The position numbers and the translations under genes were made by a program. A stretch of 64,000 nt of DNA from Prunella strophiata. Its lineage: Eukaryota > Chordata > Aves > Passeriformes > Prunellidae. The notes below the pieces were generated by a model that worked only from the letters and a program-made list of their open reading frames with translations, made no database searches and was not told the origin of the DNA. Numbering within the stretch: the stretch's first letter is position 1; every line of letters starts with the position of its first letter. The stretch covers positions 46,588,990 to 46,652,989 of the forward strand of contig JAZBQD010000014.1 of NCBI GenBank assembly GCA_036583965.1. Reading direction: 5' to 3'. Shown here in pieces: positions 27,101 through 38,953 of the stretch.

Positions 27101-30057
27101 ATAACTCTACAAAAAAGCTGCATTATATAGAGCAATTATACAGCTAAAATTACATCACAAAATTGTATAAAACTGCTTGATGAACTAGTAGTTTATCCAG
27201 CAGTATTTGTCTTTCATACCTAATCTTACAAAGCTCTTATAAAAGTCCTTGTTTCTGTCTCCCAAAACATGAAATTAAGTGGGTACAGGCCAAGACCCTT
27301 TGTGACTGCTGAGACATTTCCCATAGGCATTGCTGGGTGTGCCTAGCTGCCCCAAGCCATTCAACAGCCTAGACCATTCAAGGAGGTATGAAACCTGCAC
27401 AAGAGGCTCCTACTCTTGTCCTTCATCAGTCATTGGATCTTGGCTCATTCATAACACAGAGGGACAGACAGGCACGTAGCTTGTATGAATAAATAAGGAG
27501 TTTCTGAGGAGTTTAATCAGGACTTTTCCCCAAGCCAGTTTTTTGTCTTTAAAGAGTCCAGGCCACTCCTAATTGTCTGTGGCTGCCCTAAAAGCAGTAA
27601 GGATTCCTCCCTTATAAAGGGGACTTACTTAATAAGGTAGCTTTTGTCTTTTCCTCAGCAGCTCTCATTTCCCGTTCAGAGACGCTGGAAATGTTGTAGT
27701 ATGGAGCTGCTTTCTGTCCTCCACTGGAGAAGGTAGTGCCAGGAGCACAAGCAGCTGGCAGCCCCAGAAAGATCACTGGTAGAGAGGATCAGAAATTTCC
27801 ACATAGATACAGCTTGTATAGTGGCTTAAATGAGTCTGTATGCTCTATGATCTCCCTGTCATCACATACACGCAAGACACGCTCATGCCCTGTGGTCCTT
27901 AGGAATCTAAATGTCCTCCTGCAGCCATGTATACTGCTAGAAAATCAAAGGAACTCCTACATGGCTCTGAACTATACCAGACAACACAGGGATTGTGGGA
28001 GCTTAACTATTTACAGACAGTTTTATATTTCTGCACTAATAGGCACAGGCTGACACATACTTTTGTTTTCTCCTGACACACAGAGCTTCATGTCATTGGG
28101 GACTGACCTGCATAAACAGCCATGAGGCAGGTTTGTGGCTCCAGCCTGAGACTGTTCCCCCCTTGGAGGATTAGAACATCCTGAGAAGGAGGCTGTCTTT
28201 CTAGTCCTCAGAGCAATGCTCTAATATTGAATCATTGAATATTAAGGTCAAGGGCAAGATATTCTCCACTATATTAAGTGGCAGTTGATAAGTTACAAAA
28301 AGAAGTTAGAGTGTATTTCAATTTTTATACTTTATATAGCTAATAACGTATTTGTGTTATCTGTCCAACCTAGTCAGAACTTATTAAACTTTCACGTCCC
28401 TAGAGAAAGCTGTTCAGAAACTTTCCAATTAGACATTCTGTTTACTATTTCTTTTCCATTCTTCTATGGAATCTAGTTGTCACCTTTCCATTCCCTTTTC
28501 CTAGAGCTACCCATACACACATGAACACACATATCTCATATGTGCCACCAAATCACACATATCACACTTGTTGGATATCTCAGCTCACCTAATTCATGCC
28601 TACTCTGAATGCAGAAATTATCTGTTCCCTTCAATCTCCCCAAGTTTTTGACAACTACTGTCCTTACTCAGGCATGTGTAGTTTTGGTCAAAAAATCTCC
28701 CCTGACACCTACCTGTATTCTGAATCCTCAGCAGCATCAAGACCTCCTAGATCAGAAAATCATCCTGAGTTCTGTCATTATCCATATAGCCCTAAGGTCT
28801 CCTTTGAGAAGCTCTTAGAAGAACTGTGAGTCTTAGAAAGCTCAGCTGGGAGTCACAAAAGGGCATGATTGCCTGAAGTGGAACTGTGCTGGGATTTAAG
28901 CACCTTTGTAGGTCTAAGAGAGAAATTCACAGTTCATGGCTAGAACAATTCTCCAGTCCTGGTTCATGAGGCACTGATGTAGGCCTGGAAAAGCAAATTT
29001 ATAGTCTAAGGAAGAAGTAGACCTCACTGAAGAGACATAAAGGTCTTGGTATTGGTTTTGTACTTTATCTAAATAGAATTTCACAAAAAATGCATGAGTT
29101 ATTTTTGGAACAAAGTTTATATTCAAATATCCTCCAATCTACAGCTTAAGGAGTTACACTTTCTCCAGTCCCAAAACTCTGGGTTTGTTTTCTGTAAAGT
29201 GTCCTGTTTCTGAAGGCAGCTGTTTAGGTACCTCAGTGCACAAGAGGGCTGCAGAATATGGAACCTGACCTGAAAAAAGCATGGCCCTGCCACCCAGCAA
29301 TAACTAAATCCCACTGGCAGGGCAAGGATGTAAGACATAACTCTGCCATCAGGGGTTTTTATTAGAAAATTTTGGCAGTTCCATGTTTAACACATAGTCT
29401 CTTTTGATTCTCATTCATATATTCAATGACTAGAGAGTTTAGGTGTTTTATTCAGGGATGTAGATTCCACTGGGCATATAAAATTTAGTATAGTGACTCA
29501 AAACATTTTCATATTAACCTTCCTTTAAGGATCTAGTTCATACTCTGTCCTCTTTATTTTTTCATTTCCAATATTAACTAGGCCTTGAAAGGCTGTAGCG
29601 TGTTTCAGAGCCTATCTTCTGTTGAGCCAAAAGTCACTGATGGATAAGAACCAGCAAGCAATTAGCAACAACAAGTACTTAGGTCATTAATGATGTAGCT
29701 TGTTCTGAATACCTCCTAGCAAGATATCTGAATGCAGAAATTCTTCTCACTCCTCTCTCTTCTGCCCTGAATTTATATTTAAGCCAATTCAACAGGTTAG
29801 ACAAGCCACAATATGGATATTAATTTATTTGTTACATGTGCAGTTTGGATAATAGCCATGGGACATACTTCCCATGATATGGAATGCAGATACACCTCAT
29901 ATATCTTGCAATAATGCAAGGAAGTATTTTGCAATTATTTTTTTATTTTATCACTTTTTTTTTTTACTAGAGTCCAACCCCTTATGAGCACAGGATTACT
30001 CTACCATATAGGATCACACCTTTCTGTTGCATAGCTTGAAGAAATAACTAGAGTCTA

Positions 30058-30107
30058 CTAGAAATCAAAGTATTAACTAGAAATCAAAGTATTAACTAGA
30101 AATATTT
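30058..30107 (+). repeat. 19-bp tandem repeat, about 2.6 copies
   Basis: The unit ctagaaatcaaagtattaa is present twice exactly (30,058-30,076 and 30,077-30,095) and then partially (ctagaaat). Confidence 0.92.
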
Positions 30108-30741
30108 TACTTCTGCCTTGTAGGCAAGCTAATTATGAATCATTGCAAGAGCACAACTCACAACTTATCCCCTGAAGTAAGTAAAACTCAATATTTTGCC
30201 AATGTTATAAAGGTGTTTCTTCCATACTAGAAACAAAAGTAAGAGGATTTTTAAAAGATAGCTTATCAAATGATAAATAAAAAAAGATAAAATTACTTGC
30301 TTTGTTGTTTTAAGCACATACATACTTTAAAGTTCGGGCACCTGTGCTCACAGATCAGTCTAGAGTCCTGTTTTGCAATCATAAGGTACGATATACTGAT
30401 TAAATATTTTAAATATAGAACATAAAATCCCAATCCAAATCTGAGAAATGCTAACAGTATTCCACTTGTGTGTAGGTGAAATATGCTTACTCTACACTCA
30501 AATATTTACCCTAAATTCCAACTCTGAATGATTGTACGTGTTAAAATGGCAAACCCTAATGTTTAACCTGTTAGATACAGGAATACAGCTGTTTAAAGCA
30601 CACTTTCTGTAGAGACTGAAGTATTTTAGCCAAATGTCAGCTGATATTTAGTAATTGTTTAAAATACATTGTGACACATTTAAAAGCCCACTAATTTTTA
30701 ATGAATGTCTGTATTCATAGATTCTCTATATATCCCTTGCA

Positions 30742-30764
30742 TTTTTTTTTTTTTTTTTTTTTTA
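30742..30764 (+). repeat. T23 homopolymer
   Basis: Uninterrupted run of T. Confidence 0.95.
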
Positions 30765-32373
30765 GGTCATATTGTCTCTCCTGAGCTCTTTGTAACATTT
30801 TTCTGCCACTGTCCAGAGACTGATTCAATTCATTGACTTTCCTCCACCCATGGTCCTGGGCCCATCAATCATCCCTAACCCTTTCCTTGCTTTCCAATCA
30901 GCTGAGCTGAGCCTTTGACAATGAACCAAATATTTTGGGTTGAAATGCATGAGAAACAAAATTTTCACCTTGCAGATTACATACAGACAACTACCACACA
31001 AATGTATGGTTCTACTATGGTTCAAGGACATCTATGCTTCCACGTGAAGGAGCAAAAGGATCCTTAAAACACACACTGCTTAATCCCCAAGATTCAATAA
31101 AAAACATAACCAGGTTTTCTACCTCCATGCTGACTGAATTTTTCAGCTCTGCTTAAAATAAGGCATGTGTCCAACACATTTAAAGTTCTTTAGCTATCTC
31201 AGTGCTTAGGGATTTAGACTGTGTCAGATTAAGACCTCTCTAAAAGTGACATTACAGTTCTGGGAAAAGAAAACTCCTCTGTGATGGGAGTATCAAATGA
31301 GTCTCTATCCTCAAATGAAACAAAAAAAAAAAAGTATCTATTGTTCTGTGCAGAGAACCATTTTCAGTTTAAATCAGTTGAGAAAGTAGGAAACCATCCG
31401 TGTACAGTGATGCTGCCAAACCTTGGTGACCAGAGTCCTCCTCACAATAATACTCCTCCAATGGTTAAACTAAATTCTGCTGGATGAAAGGCCCAGGCTT
31501 GGTAAAGCTGAAGATATTCAAACATGAGTTTGAATCCTGTGACTTAGTGTGTAGAGCTTTTTTAAACTGGACTTTGGTCCTTGCTCTGAAGTTTATGAAT
31601 TTTGTTTTAAAGAGCTGTGTGGTAAATTAGATTGTAGGGGCTTTTAACAGCTAACTGAATCTAAAGATTCTAATTTCTGCCATGGTTGTTTAAACTGTAA
31701 GATTGAAATGTGTCTAATGTCTGATTTCTCCCACTTGAGGAATCTAGTACTTAACTGCATTGTGTCACTTTCAGCAGGACAGGTGCAGAATGCTTTCTTC
31801 ACTTTTTATCTCTCTATCTGAGGACCTTGATTCTGTCAGAATATATTAGATGTTATTTCAGAGTTTCCATCATACTGGGAAGTAAAGCAATACCTGACAT
31901 CTCTATCCCAGTTGAACCTGAAAATCTGATCCACTTAGGCCAGGGACTTGTCTCACTGCAGGAAGTGAACTATCAGAAGTAAGGCAATGTTGTGCCTTTT
32001 GAAGAAGTATGTATAAACATAAGGGAAAGGATGGGTTCTTTCAGCATTTGTTGTCTCCAGGTAAAAGAAGGTCTGCAATCATCACTTTGAAGTTAAATCA
32101 GTGTAAGTCCAATCCTGCTTTAAGTCTAAGCCTAAGTTTTTTATTGGCTTCATCTCCTAACGCCTATTGAATTAATTTCTTTATCTCAATGAATATTTTC
32201 CTCATCTATACCTTTGAACACCTGGACACAGCCTTCCATGCAGCTCCTTAGTTCCTCGAGTCCATCGCTAGACTCATTCATCATTCATAGATTGCTGTCA
32301 AAAGTTGCCAAGGTATCCAGCCATCAAAACACATATCAGCAACAGATCACACACATACTTGCTCACCCCACTG

Positions 32374-32407
32374 AATGCACTACTAAATGAAATGCACTAC
32401 CAAATGA
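32374..32407 (+). repeat. 17-bp tandem duplication
   Basis: aatgcactactaaatga followed directly by aatgcactaccaaatga, with one mismatch. Confidence 0.9.
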
Positions 32408-33097
32408 AAATGTTTTGAAGTTTTACCCCCCAGCAGAACAGGAATGCCAAGGTGCCTCCTGCAGCAGAGTGTCCTATCATCCTGAAACATGTCACTAAGT
32501 TTTACATGGACTTTAAAACATTTATTTAAGAGCTAAGCTAACAACTAAATGATTTCGCTATTACATTGCTTCAGCCACATATTGCAACCAATAACTTTCA
32601 CAGTTATGGTATTTCACAGTGGCGTAAGGAAAGTGAAACATACAGAGCTTTAAAACAACTCTTTTTTTCTTCTTCATTTCTATGGCTTCAACAACATTAT
32701 GCAGTCTTGGTGATTCTTTTAATAGTCTACCTGTGATAGCATTTGTGGCCATCCTCTGGGAAATGGCTGAAGAGCATCATAACCTGTCCATTATTTTCCT
32801 TCTGGACAAAATTTGAGCTTGATCTTGTGCAGGACACCCACAGTGTTGGAGCAGCAAAGCTGCCCATGTGTCTGCCCCACAGAACTGCTGCACAGGATCA
32901 GTTTGGGCTCTCCTTGGGGCAGATACTAGTCTTTTCTGCCTCACCCAAACCACACAAAGCAGCCTCACTGAACAGCAGGGCCATGCCCAGTATTTTCTCT
33001 TGGTGTTTGATTAGATCTAGGTTGCAAGCCATAGGAAAAAAAAGCAGTGAATCTAATTCAGACATGCTCCACACAGTTATAGCATTCCTTTGTAAAA

Positions 33098-33103
33098 TTT
33101 ATT
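33098..33103 (-). terminator. PPP1R3A: Candidate polyadenylation signal for PPP1R3A
   Basis: AATAAA on the minus strand about 840 nt past the stop codon. The minus-strand sequence just beyond is moderately GT-rich (TGTGTGGAG, ATGTCTG). It would give a 3' UTR of about 0.85 kb. Other A/T hexamers exist nearby, so this is only the most plausible candidate. Confidence 0.3.
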
Positions 33104-33943
33104 TAATGCTTTGTAGATATGCTCAAGCAATTCTGATGAAAAATGTCACTCAAAGGCTTTGCCCAGAATAACAGTTCAGTGAAATTCTCAGTCATGTTAC
33201 TCAGTCCTCATTTGCAAACCCAAAAACTTTTGTGCATGTGAGTGATCAGTAAGAGGCCTGTGGCTGTGACCTTCAATCTTTACAGGGTGGAAACAGCACA
33301 TCTATTCTGGTACACAGTTGCATCCTGGAAGTTACATGATGTTACTGAAGTCAAAGCCTTACATTTTTCAAACAGGGGTACCGCTGAAGATCTAAGTCCA
33401 AATAAGGAAATAAAAATTTGGAAAAATGTATTAAAATATCAACAGATGCACTGCTTAGAGCACTGGCTAATTACACTAGCAGATTATAAACTGCAATGTC
33501 AGCACCAAAATACTGACTTAGGTTTTATACTGTTTCTTGTGTTGTTATGTATCACACAGAATCTTAGGGAAAAAATTCCCAGAAAAATATGAAGCTTTAA
33601 TGCAGAAGAAATTAAAGCAATTAAATGGTGGGTTTAAGTACTACAGAGACATGAAGCATTGCTTTTTCATACCCTGCTAAGAAGCAACAGCTGTACTTCA
33701 TTTTAACTTGACGTGCTTCAGAACTCATATTCATATAGGTATTTAATGATCCAAACATAATGGTCCTGCATAGTTTAATTACTTATATGAAGGCTCAACT
33801 TCATATGTAATCTCTTAATAAAAGATGCTGCTGTGAAAATCTTGCTTTGGTTCTAACAAAGAATAAACTCTTTAACAGTAAAAATGCTTTGGTGGAATTG
33901 AAGATTATTGACCATGGATCCTGAGCACAGCTGACAGCCAATG

Positions 33944-36422
33944 TTATTCCTTCTTAATAGACTCCTTGTTTCTTCTTCCTTCGTGGTATAGCCAATACAA
34001 GGAGAATAGGTAGAGTGCAAGGCAGACCATCAAATCGTAGTGGTAGAGTGTTCCAGCAAATAGAAGAAACAAGAAGAAATAAAATATTTTGAAAGCAATA
34101 TGTTTTAAACCTCGAGACTCACTAGGTAACTTAAGGGCTTCACTCTTCTGGGTAGAAATATCTGTAGAATCAGAAGTGTGTTGGCTTGCTTTCTGTGAGT
34201 CATCAAGCCAGTTTAGTATTTCCCCCTCTGTTTTTAAATGGTCAGCTTGAGAGTCTGTTCCTCCACTTTCTTTGGTAGACTTACTAATTAAAACTTCTGG
34301 CCTCCGTGACCTCTCTTGTTGGAACTTTGCTTGATGGAAAAATTGATCTCTATTCCTTCCTCTTCCTTCTCCAGAAATTGCTGAGTCTGAAGCTGAAAGG
34401 CACTTCTTTTTCAACTTCAGGAGAGAAGCTTTTGTTAAGACATGTTATTTCATTTGTTAGATTTAAATTGTACCCTGACTCAGCAGCAACCTTGTCAATG
34501 ACTTTGGATTCACAGTGTCTGTACAGGTGCTCCATGCCTTCTGCAGAGGGCCCTTCTGAAGATGGCACTGAAGGGCTTTTATAATGGTAACTAGGCACAG
34601 TATCTGTACCAGAAGGTGGCATTTTTGTTTCAGCTTTAGAACAGAAATAGGAAAGTGTACCACCATGGCTTTCTCCCCTGTAGAGCTCTTCTGCTTTCTC
34701 ATGGTAGAGATGCTTCTGAGTGGTCAGGGGACTTTTAGGTACTTCTGAACATAAACCCTCCTGCAAATCTTTCTTTCCCGTATCAGAAGCCTTTACTGCT
34801 TCTCCTACAGGTAGAATACTGTCTGCTTGTGCTTTGGCACATTTTTCCCTGCTACTGCAGACAGACTTCGTTTCTCCTTGCAGTGTTTCATGTACGCATG
34901 CATTATAAATACCTAAAACTGATTCCTTTTCAAATTCAGTGTCATATAATACACCCACTGTGTTGAGTTGACAAAGAGCATAATGTGAACCATCATTTCT
35001 CCCTTCATGTGTATCAAACGCTGTTTCCTTTTCCTCTGTGGGCCTGTCACTTAGTGCAGTCTCTCGAGGTAGCTTAGCAATTACTGCTTTTTCACTGCCA
35101 GGCATTTTTTCTGGAGCACTTTCTGATGTTGTTTTAATTATATAAGCTGTACCTGCCTCTGCTTTCTCTGTAATACCCTGCTCAGAGACAGAAGACTTTT
35201 CACAACTCTCTGCCTCCTGGCAGGTAAACAGCTCCTTTGTGGAAGTCACGGTCTGAGGTTCCATGCTCCCCCTCACTCTCCACTGAACCTCACTCCCCGT
35301 TTCTTGCCACCTCTGCTCTGCAAAGTTTGCTTCGCTTTCCCTTCCAGTTGGTCTCCCTTTATTTGTGTTGTCTGTCTCTCTGTCTTTTAACCTCCTGAAT
35401 CCTCTGTGTTCCTGAGTGTCTTCAGATCGCCTTTCATCCACCCTGGTGGCGCTGGGTGCTTGCTTGTTCTCAGCTGGCAGAGGTGCTGGGTTCAGGGCTT
35501 TGGCATTGTGTTTCCTGTGTGCCTTGAAAGGCTTGAAAGCTGCCTCCTCACCAATTGATGCCAAGTCTGCTACTTCAATTACTTTCTTCTGCTTCCCTAA
35601 ATCAGTGTTCCTTTCTGACATTTCACCAACTCCTTTTTTTTGCGTGGAATCTGTTGAGACACCAGCGTGTGCAAAAGTGCCGGCATACAGATCTCCTTTT
35701 AAGTGTACCTGAACTTTGCTTTCAATCATCTTGATTTTTCCTTCATTTTTGTCAGCATCTGATGACAATGAATCCAAAGTTTGGTGAGACATTTGTGGTG
35801 CTTGGTGCTCGAGAGCTGGATTAGCATTGCCATCCAGCGTCCTTGCTATGCATGCATTTAATTGCACAGATTCATCATGCTCTGGTAAAATGGCTTCTGG
35901 TCTCGTTTCACAGGCCCCTTCTGAGGTAACAGCAGCATCCTCACTGATGAATAACCTCTCCATCATCTCACTTCCCGAGGAACTATCTATTTCACCTTTT
36001 GAAATATCTGTGTGCCTCTCTCCTTGTCGGCTTGAGCCAGTAGCCATAATATTGATAGCCTCATTCTGCTTTGTCAGAGGAAAATGTTTTGCCGATAAAA
36101 GCCTTTCACTGGTACCAGTATGTTCCAAAGACCGCTCATAGCTGTTTACTGAGCCAGCAGCAACTTCCTTCCCTGGTAGCTGATTATTATAATCTCTTAC
36201 AGAACATTTAGCTTTATCTTTTAATTCTTCTCCTATCACATGTGAAGTGTTTTCAGATGAGGAACCGATAGGCACAGGGTGTGAGACACTGCTTCTTTCT
36301 ACACAGGTTAGATTTTTCACCAATCTTTCAGTTTCACTTGGAAAATTAATTGGTTCTGTTGTATATAAATTCCTTTCATCTCTGGAAGAGGTACCTCTAG
36401 CTCCTGTGAAGTGCTGATTTAA
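33944..36422 (-). CDS. PPP1R3A: PPP1R3A coding exon 4: disordered acidic region, conserved block, C-terminal membrane anchor; frameshifted
   Basis: This last, large exon opens LNQHFTGARGTSSRDERN after acceptor GTTGTTTCAG and equals the mammalian INQHL-xRTxSTASRDERN start. About 690 codons of Ser/Glu/Lys-rich, probably disordered protein follow. Within it lies one block (about 34,890-35,250) that is nearly identical to mammals, with the core GITEKAEAGTAYIIKTTSES and ETAFDxHEGRNDxSHY. The first frame stops at 34,350. A +1 shift near 34,407-34,411 leads into the frame that carries the C-terminal hydrophobic segments (33,983-34,099: FKIFYFFLFLLFAGTLYHYDLM and on) and the basic tail EGRRNKESIKKE, the anchor that holds GM in the sarcoplasmic reticulum. 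Without the shift the anchor is lost. Confidence 0.95.
34350..34443 (-). other. PPP1R3A: Frameshift 2 in PPP1R3A exon 4 (one surplus base, probably in A5 at 34,407-34,411)
   Basis: The upstream frame runs through NKSFSPEVEKE and then ends at a stop at 34,350. The downstream frame, free of stops to the true C-terminus, runs KKKCLSASDSAISGEG. The two frames overlap only in this interval. Removing one A from the minus-strand GAAAAAG joins them. The serine-rich downstream frame fits the mammalian protein better than the Arg/Lys tail of the upstream frame. Confidence 0.8.
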
Positions 36423-37059
36423 CTGAAACAACAGAATAGAAAAGAATGATGAAAAAGTGCTTTGCAAAAATATGCCAAATGAAGGAGGCAGGATTTCATT
36501 ATGGAAAATTTTGTTTTCGGTAACAAAGCTTTTATGGAAACGTTCCAAACCATTTGCAAAATTTGCATTGCATGTATTTTTTAACATAGGTAATGAGCTT
36601 TATGGTGGTGCTGAAAGGAGCAGGAAATAAAATAGCGCTCAGAACCCTCTCTCTTTATTCATGAGTTCAGTAAGCTGCTAGTGGATTTTATACAAATTAA
36701 ATCTGAAGAGAATATTTCCTTAAAGGCAGGCTAATTTTTTCACTATGCATTTGAGTCTAGATTTGGAGAGAGGAAGCCGTGGAGTGAGGGGGCAGGATTG
36801 GTGCTTAAACAAGGGCATTGATACAGTACATCAGTGTCCGGTAATGTACAGTATTGTCCAGTGAAACAAAGACACATTTCACACTGACAAATACTGTAAG
36901 GATTATCTGTGCTTCATTTCTCTCAGGGACCATTTTACAGGCTTCAAACCAGACTGTTTTTAGACAATCTGGTAAGACATGAGTTGGAAATGAGATTAGC
37001 AAAGTAAAAGGCCAGAAACTAATCATTCTCCCTCCCAGCTCCCAAATATCACATTGTAT

Positions 37060-37640
37060 TATTCAGCTATGCCTGCTTGTCACTGCACTCTCTTCTCACT
37101 TTAGCAGTCACACTGATAGCACTAGCTGATCAATTAGAGGCTAGCTTCTTGGGCACCCCTTTATACATTTGCACTAGCTGTAGATACCCCCATTACAGTT
37201 TCTCTTATTAATATGTTTTCTGCAAAGCCTCTGCAAACTATTAATAGTAAAACGTCACTCAAAGAAAAGTGAGGGAGCTAATGTCTCTGCAAATTCTGTT
37301 TTAATGACCCTCTGCCAACCAGTGCTCAAGTGTATTTGAGTTCTTCGGTGATGCCAACTGTCAGGATTTAACAGTGAGATGCCTGTGTTTTTTTCCCCTT
37401 CCTCATAACTGACATTTGCATGATCTCAATAATTATATGCAAATCTTACGATTTCCCCTTCTTCTCACATAAGGCTCATGTTACTTGTCAACTGCACAGC
37501 TGTCTTGTGAGCCAATGCCTGTGTGTTTCAAAGATTTGGTTTTATTTCCATGTATTATAAGCCTTCATTGTTTAATTCATTAAAGAGCGCACAGTGCAAA
37601 TTAACATCTAAATTATAGCTCCCCCTTCATTTATTGTATG
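37060..37640. promoter_or_regulatory. Candidate intronic enhancer with inverted octamer pair
   Basis: ATTTGCAT at 37,414-37,421 and ATGCAAAT at 37,437-37,444 are exact POU octamers facing each other across 15 bp. The surrounding 600 bp is free of simple repeats and rich in homeodomain-type cores and E-boxes. Conservation was not tested, so this is a motif-based guess. Confidence 0.25.
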
Positions 37641-38089
37641 GACAAGTCTGGCAATTGATAAACAAATGGTTATATTTGATCCTCTTTTTTGTAAAAGGGT
37701 GGACTGAGAACAACAAGGGATTTTAGAGGTCTTTCTTTGCACATTTCACCATAAAGAAAAAAGAACAAAAATGTTGACTTTCGGGCAGTGAAAGGTCCCA
37801 CAATAGGCAACAAATTTCAACTTTTTAAAGTAAAAGACAAGAAAAATTTATATTCAAATGAGAGGATTTTTTTCTCTCTATCAATAAGAAAAAAAAAGAA
37901 TGGTTCCCATCTTCCTCTCTTATCTGATTCAGCATTCACATTTTCACAGGTGATAGCTATTATAATCTATGATTATGAATCTGTGCACCCAAATGATATG
38001 AGCTGAGAACAGACACTGGGAATAATAGATTGCTGTATGTGTCTCATTTATTGCCATTTTTTCTTTCATACTGAAAATGCAAGGCAAAC

Positions 38090-38114
38090 CACACACACAC
38101 ATGCGTGCACACAA
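38090..38114 (+). repeat. CA-type microsatellite
   Basis: Imperfect CA repeat with a cacacatgcgtgcacaca core, within intron 3. Confidence 0.85.
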
Positions 38115-38211
38115 ATCCAAATAGATTAAATGTTCACTGAGTGTGAACATTTACAAATTCATTGTAAAAAATAGAATGTAAAATACTGATGGAGAAGAGT
38201 CTGCTAATATA

Positions 38212-38235
38212 AATATATATATATATATATATATA
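38212..38235 (+). repeat. TA dinucleotide microsatellite
   Basis: About 12 TA units, roughly 100 bp from the CA repeat, within intron 3. Confidence 0.95.
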
Positions 38236-38651
38236 CTTACTATGCCCATATAGTTATCATTTCAAAAATCTCATAAGTAAACAGTACTACAAATATAAAA
38301 TTTTTACAAATAGCATATATTTAAAAATATTTCCATCCTAGAGACTAGGAGGGGAGATTTTTTTAAATGTTACCCTTTTAATTCCTTAGAACTGTCTTTT
38401 AGAGCCTCTGGTAAAGAAGTAAAAGGGAGATGCCATTAATTTAAGACCAGAAAAAGTTGATGCACTATACCGAAATCAAAGCACCTTCTATTGTTGAATC
38501 AGTTAGAGATTCAGTGTAAGTACAGACCAAAGCTTTACATTTGTAAATTAGTACATCAGTCAGCTCTGTTAAAAGGGGGCATTTCACCAGCTTTGAAGCG
38601 TAAATGGATTCAAATCATTTAATACTGTAGATATAATTGTATAACACTTAC

Positions 38652-38788
38652 CAGCAACTCTAATTCTTTTTCATCATCTTTGTGATCACCCTGGTTGTAT
38701 TCTGCATTTTTGTCTTTTCTATTTTCTTTAGTTAGTTTCATGTCTTTGTCTTCTGCTTGTGAATAAACAATTTCTGGGATGTTTGTGT
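38652..38788 (-). CDS. PPP1R3A: PPP1R3A coding exon 3 (137 nt)
   Basis: Acceptor CTCTTCAG; consensus donor GTAAGT. Starting with AC (completing GAC, Asp) it encodes 45 residues from TNIPEIVYSQAEDKDM to DDEKELELL, with a clean frame. The mammalian counterpart starts DTYIPTI and ends EKELELM at the same exon border, directly before INQHL, which supports both the exon call and its phase. The segment is highly charged and has no folded domain. It continues the linker between the glycogen-binding domain and the long exon-4 region. Confidence 0.93.
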
Positions 38789-38894
38789 CTGAAGAGGTAA
38801 AAAACCAGTTGAATAATTTCCATTATATTGGTTGTTACACTATTTTTAATTAACCTGTGCAGTAAGGAAGAACTAATTAAACCGGGTGTTGTAC
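38789..38894 (-). other. PPP1R3A intron 2 (106 bp)
   Basis: A very short GT-AG intron (GTACAA ... TTTACCTCTTCAG) between exons 2 and 3. Its length is near the practical minimum for vertebrate introns and contrasts with the 20.7-kb intron 1 on the other side of the 59-nt exon. Confidence 0.88.
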
Positions 38895-38953
38895 CTGAAG
38901 TCCTTGAGTTATTCCATGTGCCATCATCAGACGTTGCCAATATTTCTTCTTTT
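38895..38953 (-). CDS. PPP1R3A: PPP1R3A coding exon 2 (59 nt)
   Basis: A small exon too short to show up as a gene by itself. The acceptor is GTCTAACAG and the donor is CTTCAG/GTACAA. With the AG from exon 1 it completes an Arg codon, then encodes KEEILATSDDGTWNNSRTS and leaves one G, which joins AC of exon 3 to make Asp. The residues line up with the mammalian SKEESSVTSEENNFENPKN segment that follows the CBM21 domain: the same length class, acidic and Asn/Ser-rich. Phase agrees on both sides. It is a disordered linker with no known motif. Confidence 0.9.

Larger units (their letters stand above)
24151..33943. other. Intergenic / 3' flank of PPP1R3A, no further gene recognised
   Basis: Sequence between the CR1 tail and the PPP1R3A stop codon. 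It contains a T run (30,742-30,764), a 19-bp tandem repeat (30,058-30,107) and a 17-bp tandem duplication (32,374-32,407). Its right-hand ~0.85 kb is probably 3' UTR. Open frames such as 32,743-33,171 (142 codons, +) have no similarity I can name. Confidence 0.65.
36423..38651 (-). other. PPP1R3A intron 3 (2.2 kb) with microsatellites and a candidate enhancer
   Basis: GT-AG intron (GTAAGT ... GTTGTTTCAG). It contains a CA/TG repeat at 38.09-38.11 kb, a TA repeat at 38.21-38.24 kb, and a pair of inverted octamer motifs (37,414-37,421 and 37,437-37,444) inside a stretch of moderate base composition at about 37.06-37.64 kb. No coding sequence was seen in it. Confidence 0.85.

Noticed and set aside
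28225..28275. gaatcattgaatattaaggt resembling the inverted 3' end of a CR1
   Set aside because: Only about 20 bases match loosely and no CR1 body follows, so it cannot be told from chance.
32743..33171. 142-codon open frame on + strand
   Set aside because: No recognisable domain, signal or codon pattern. It lies in the 3' flank / 3' UTR of PPP1R3A on the opposite strand, and such lengths occur by chance.
35416..36141. About 100-codon open frames on + strand
   Set aside because: Antisense to the large PPP1R3A exon 4; by-products of its codon composition.
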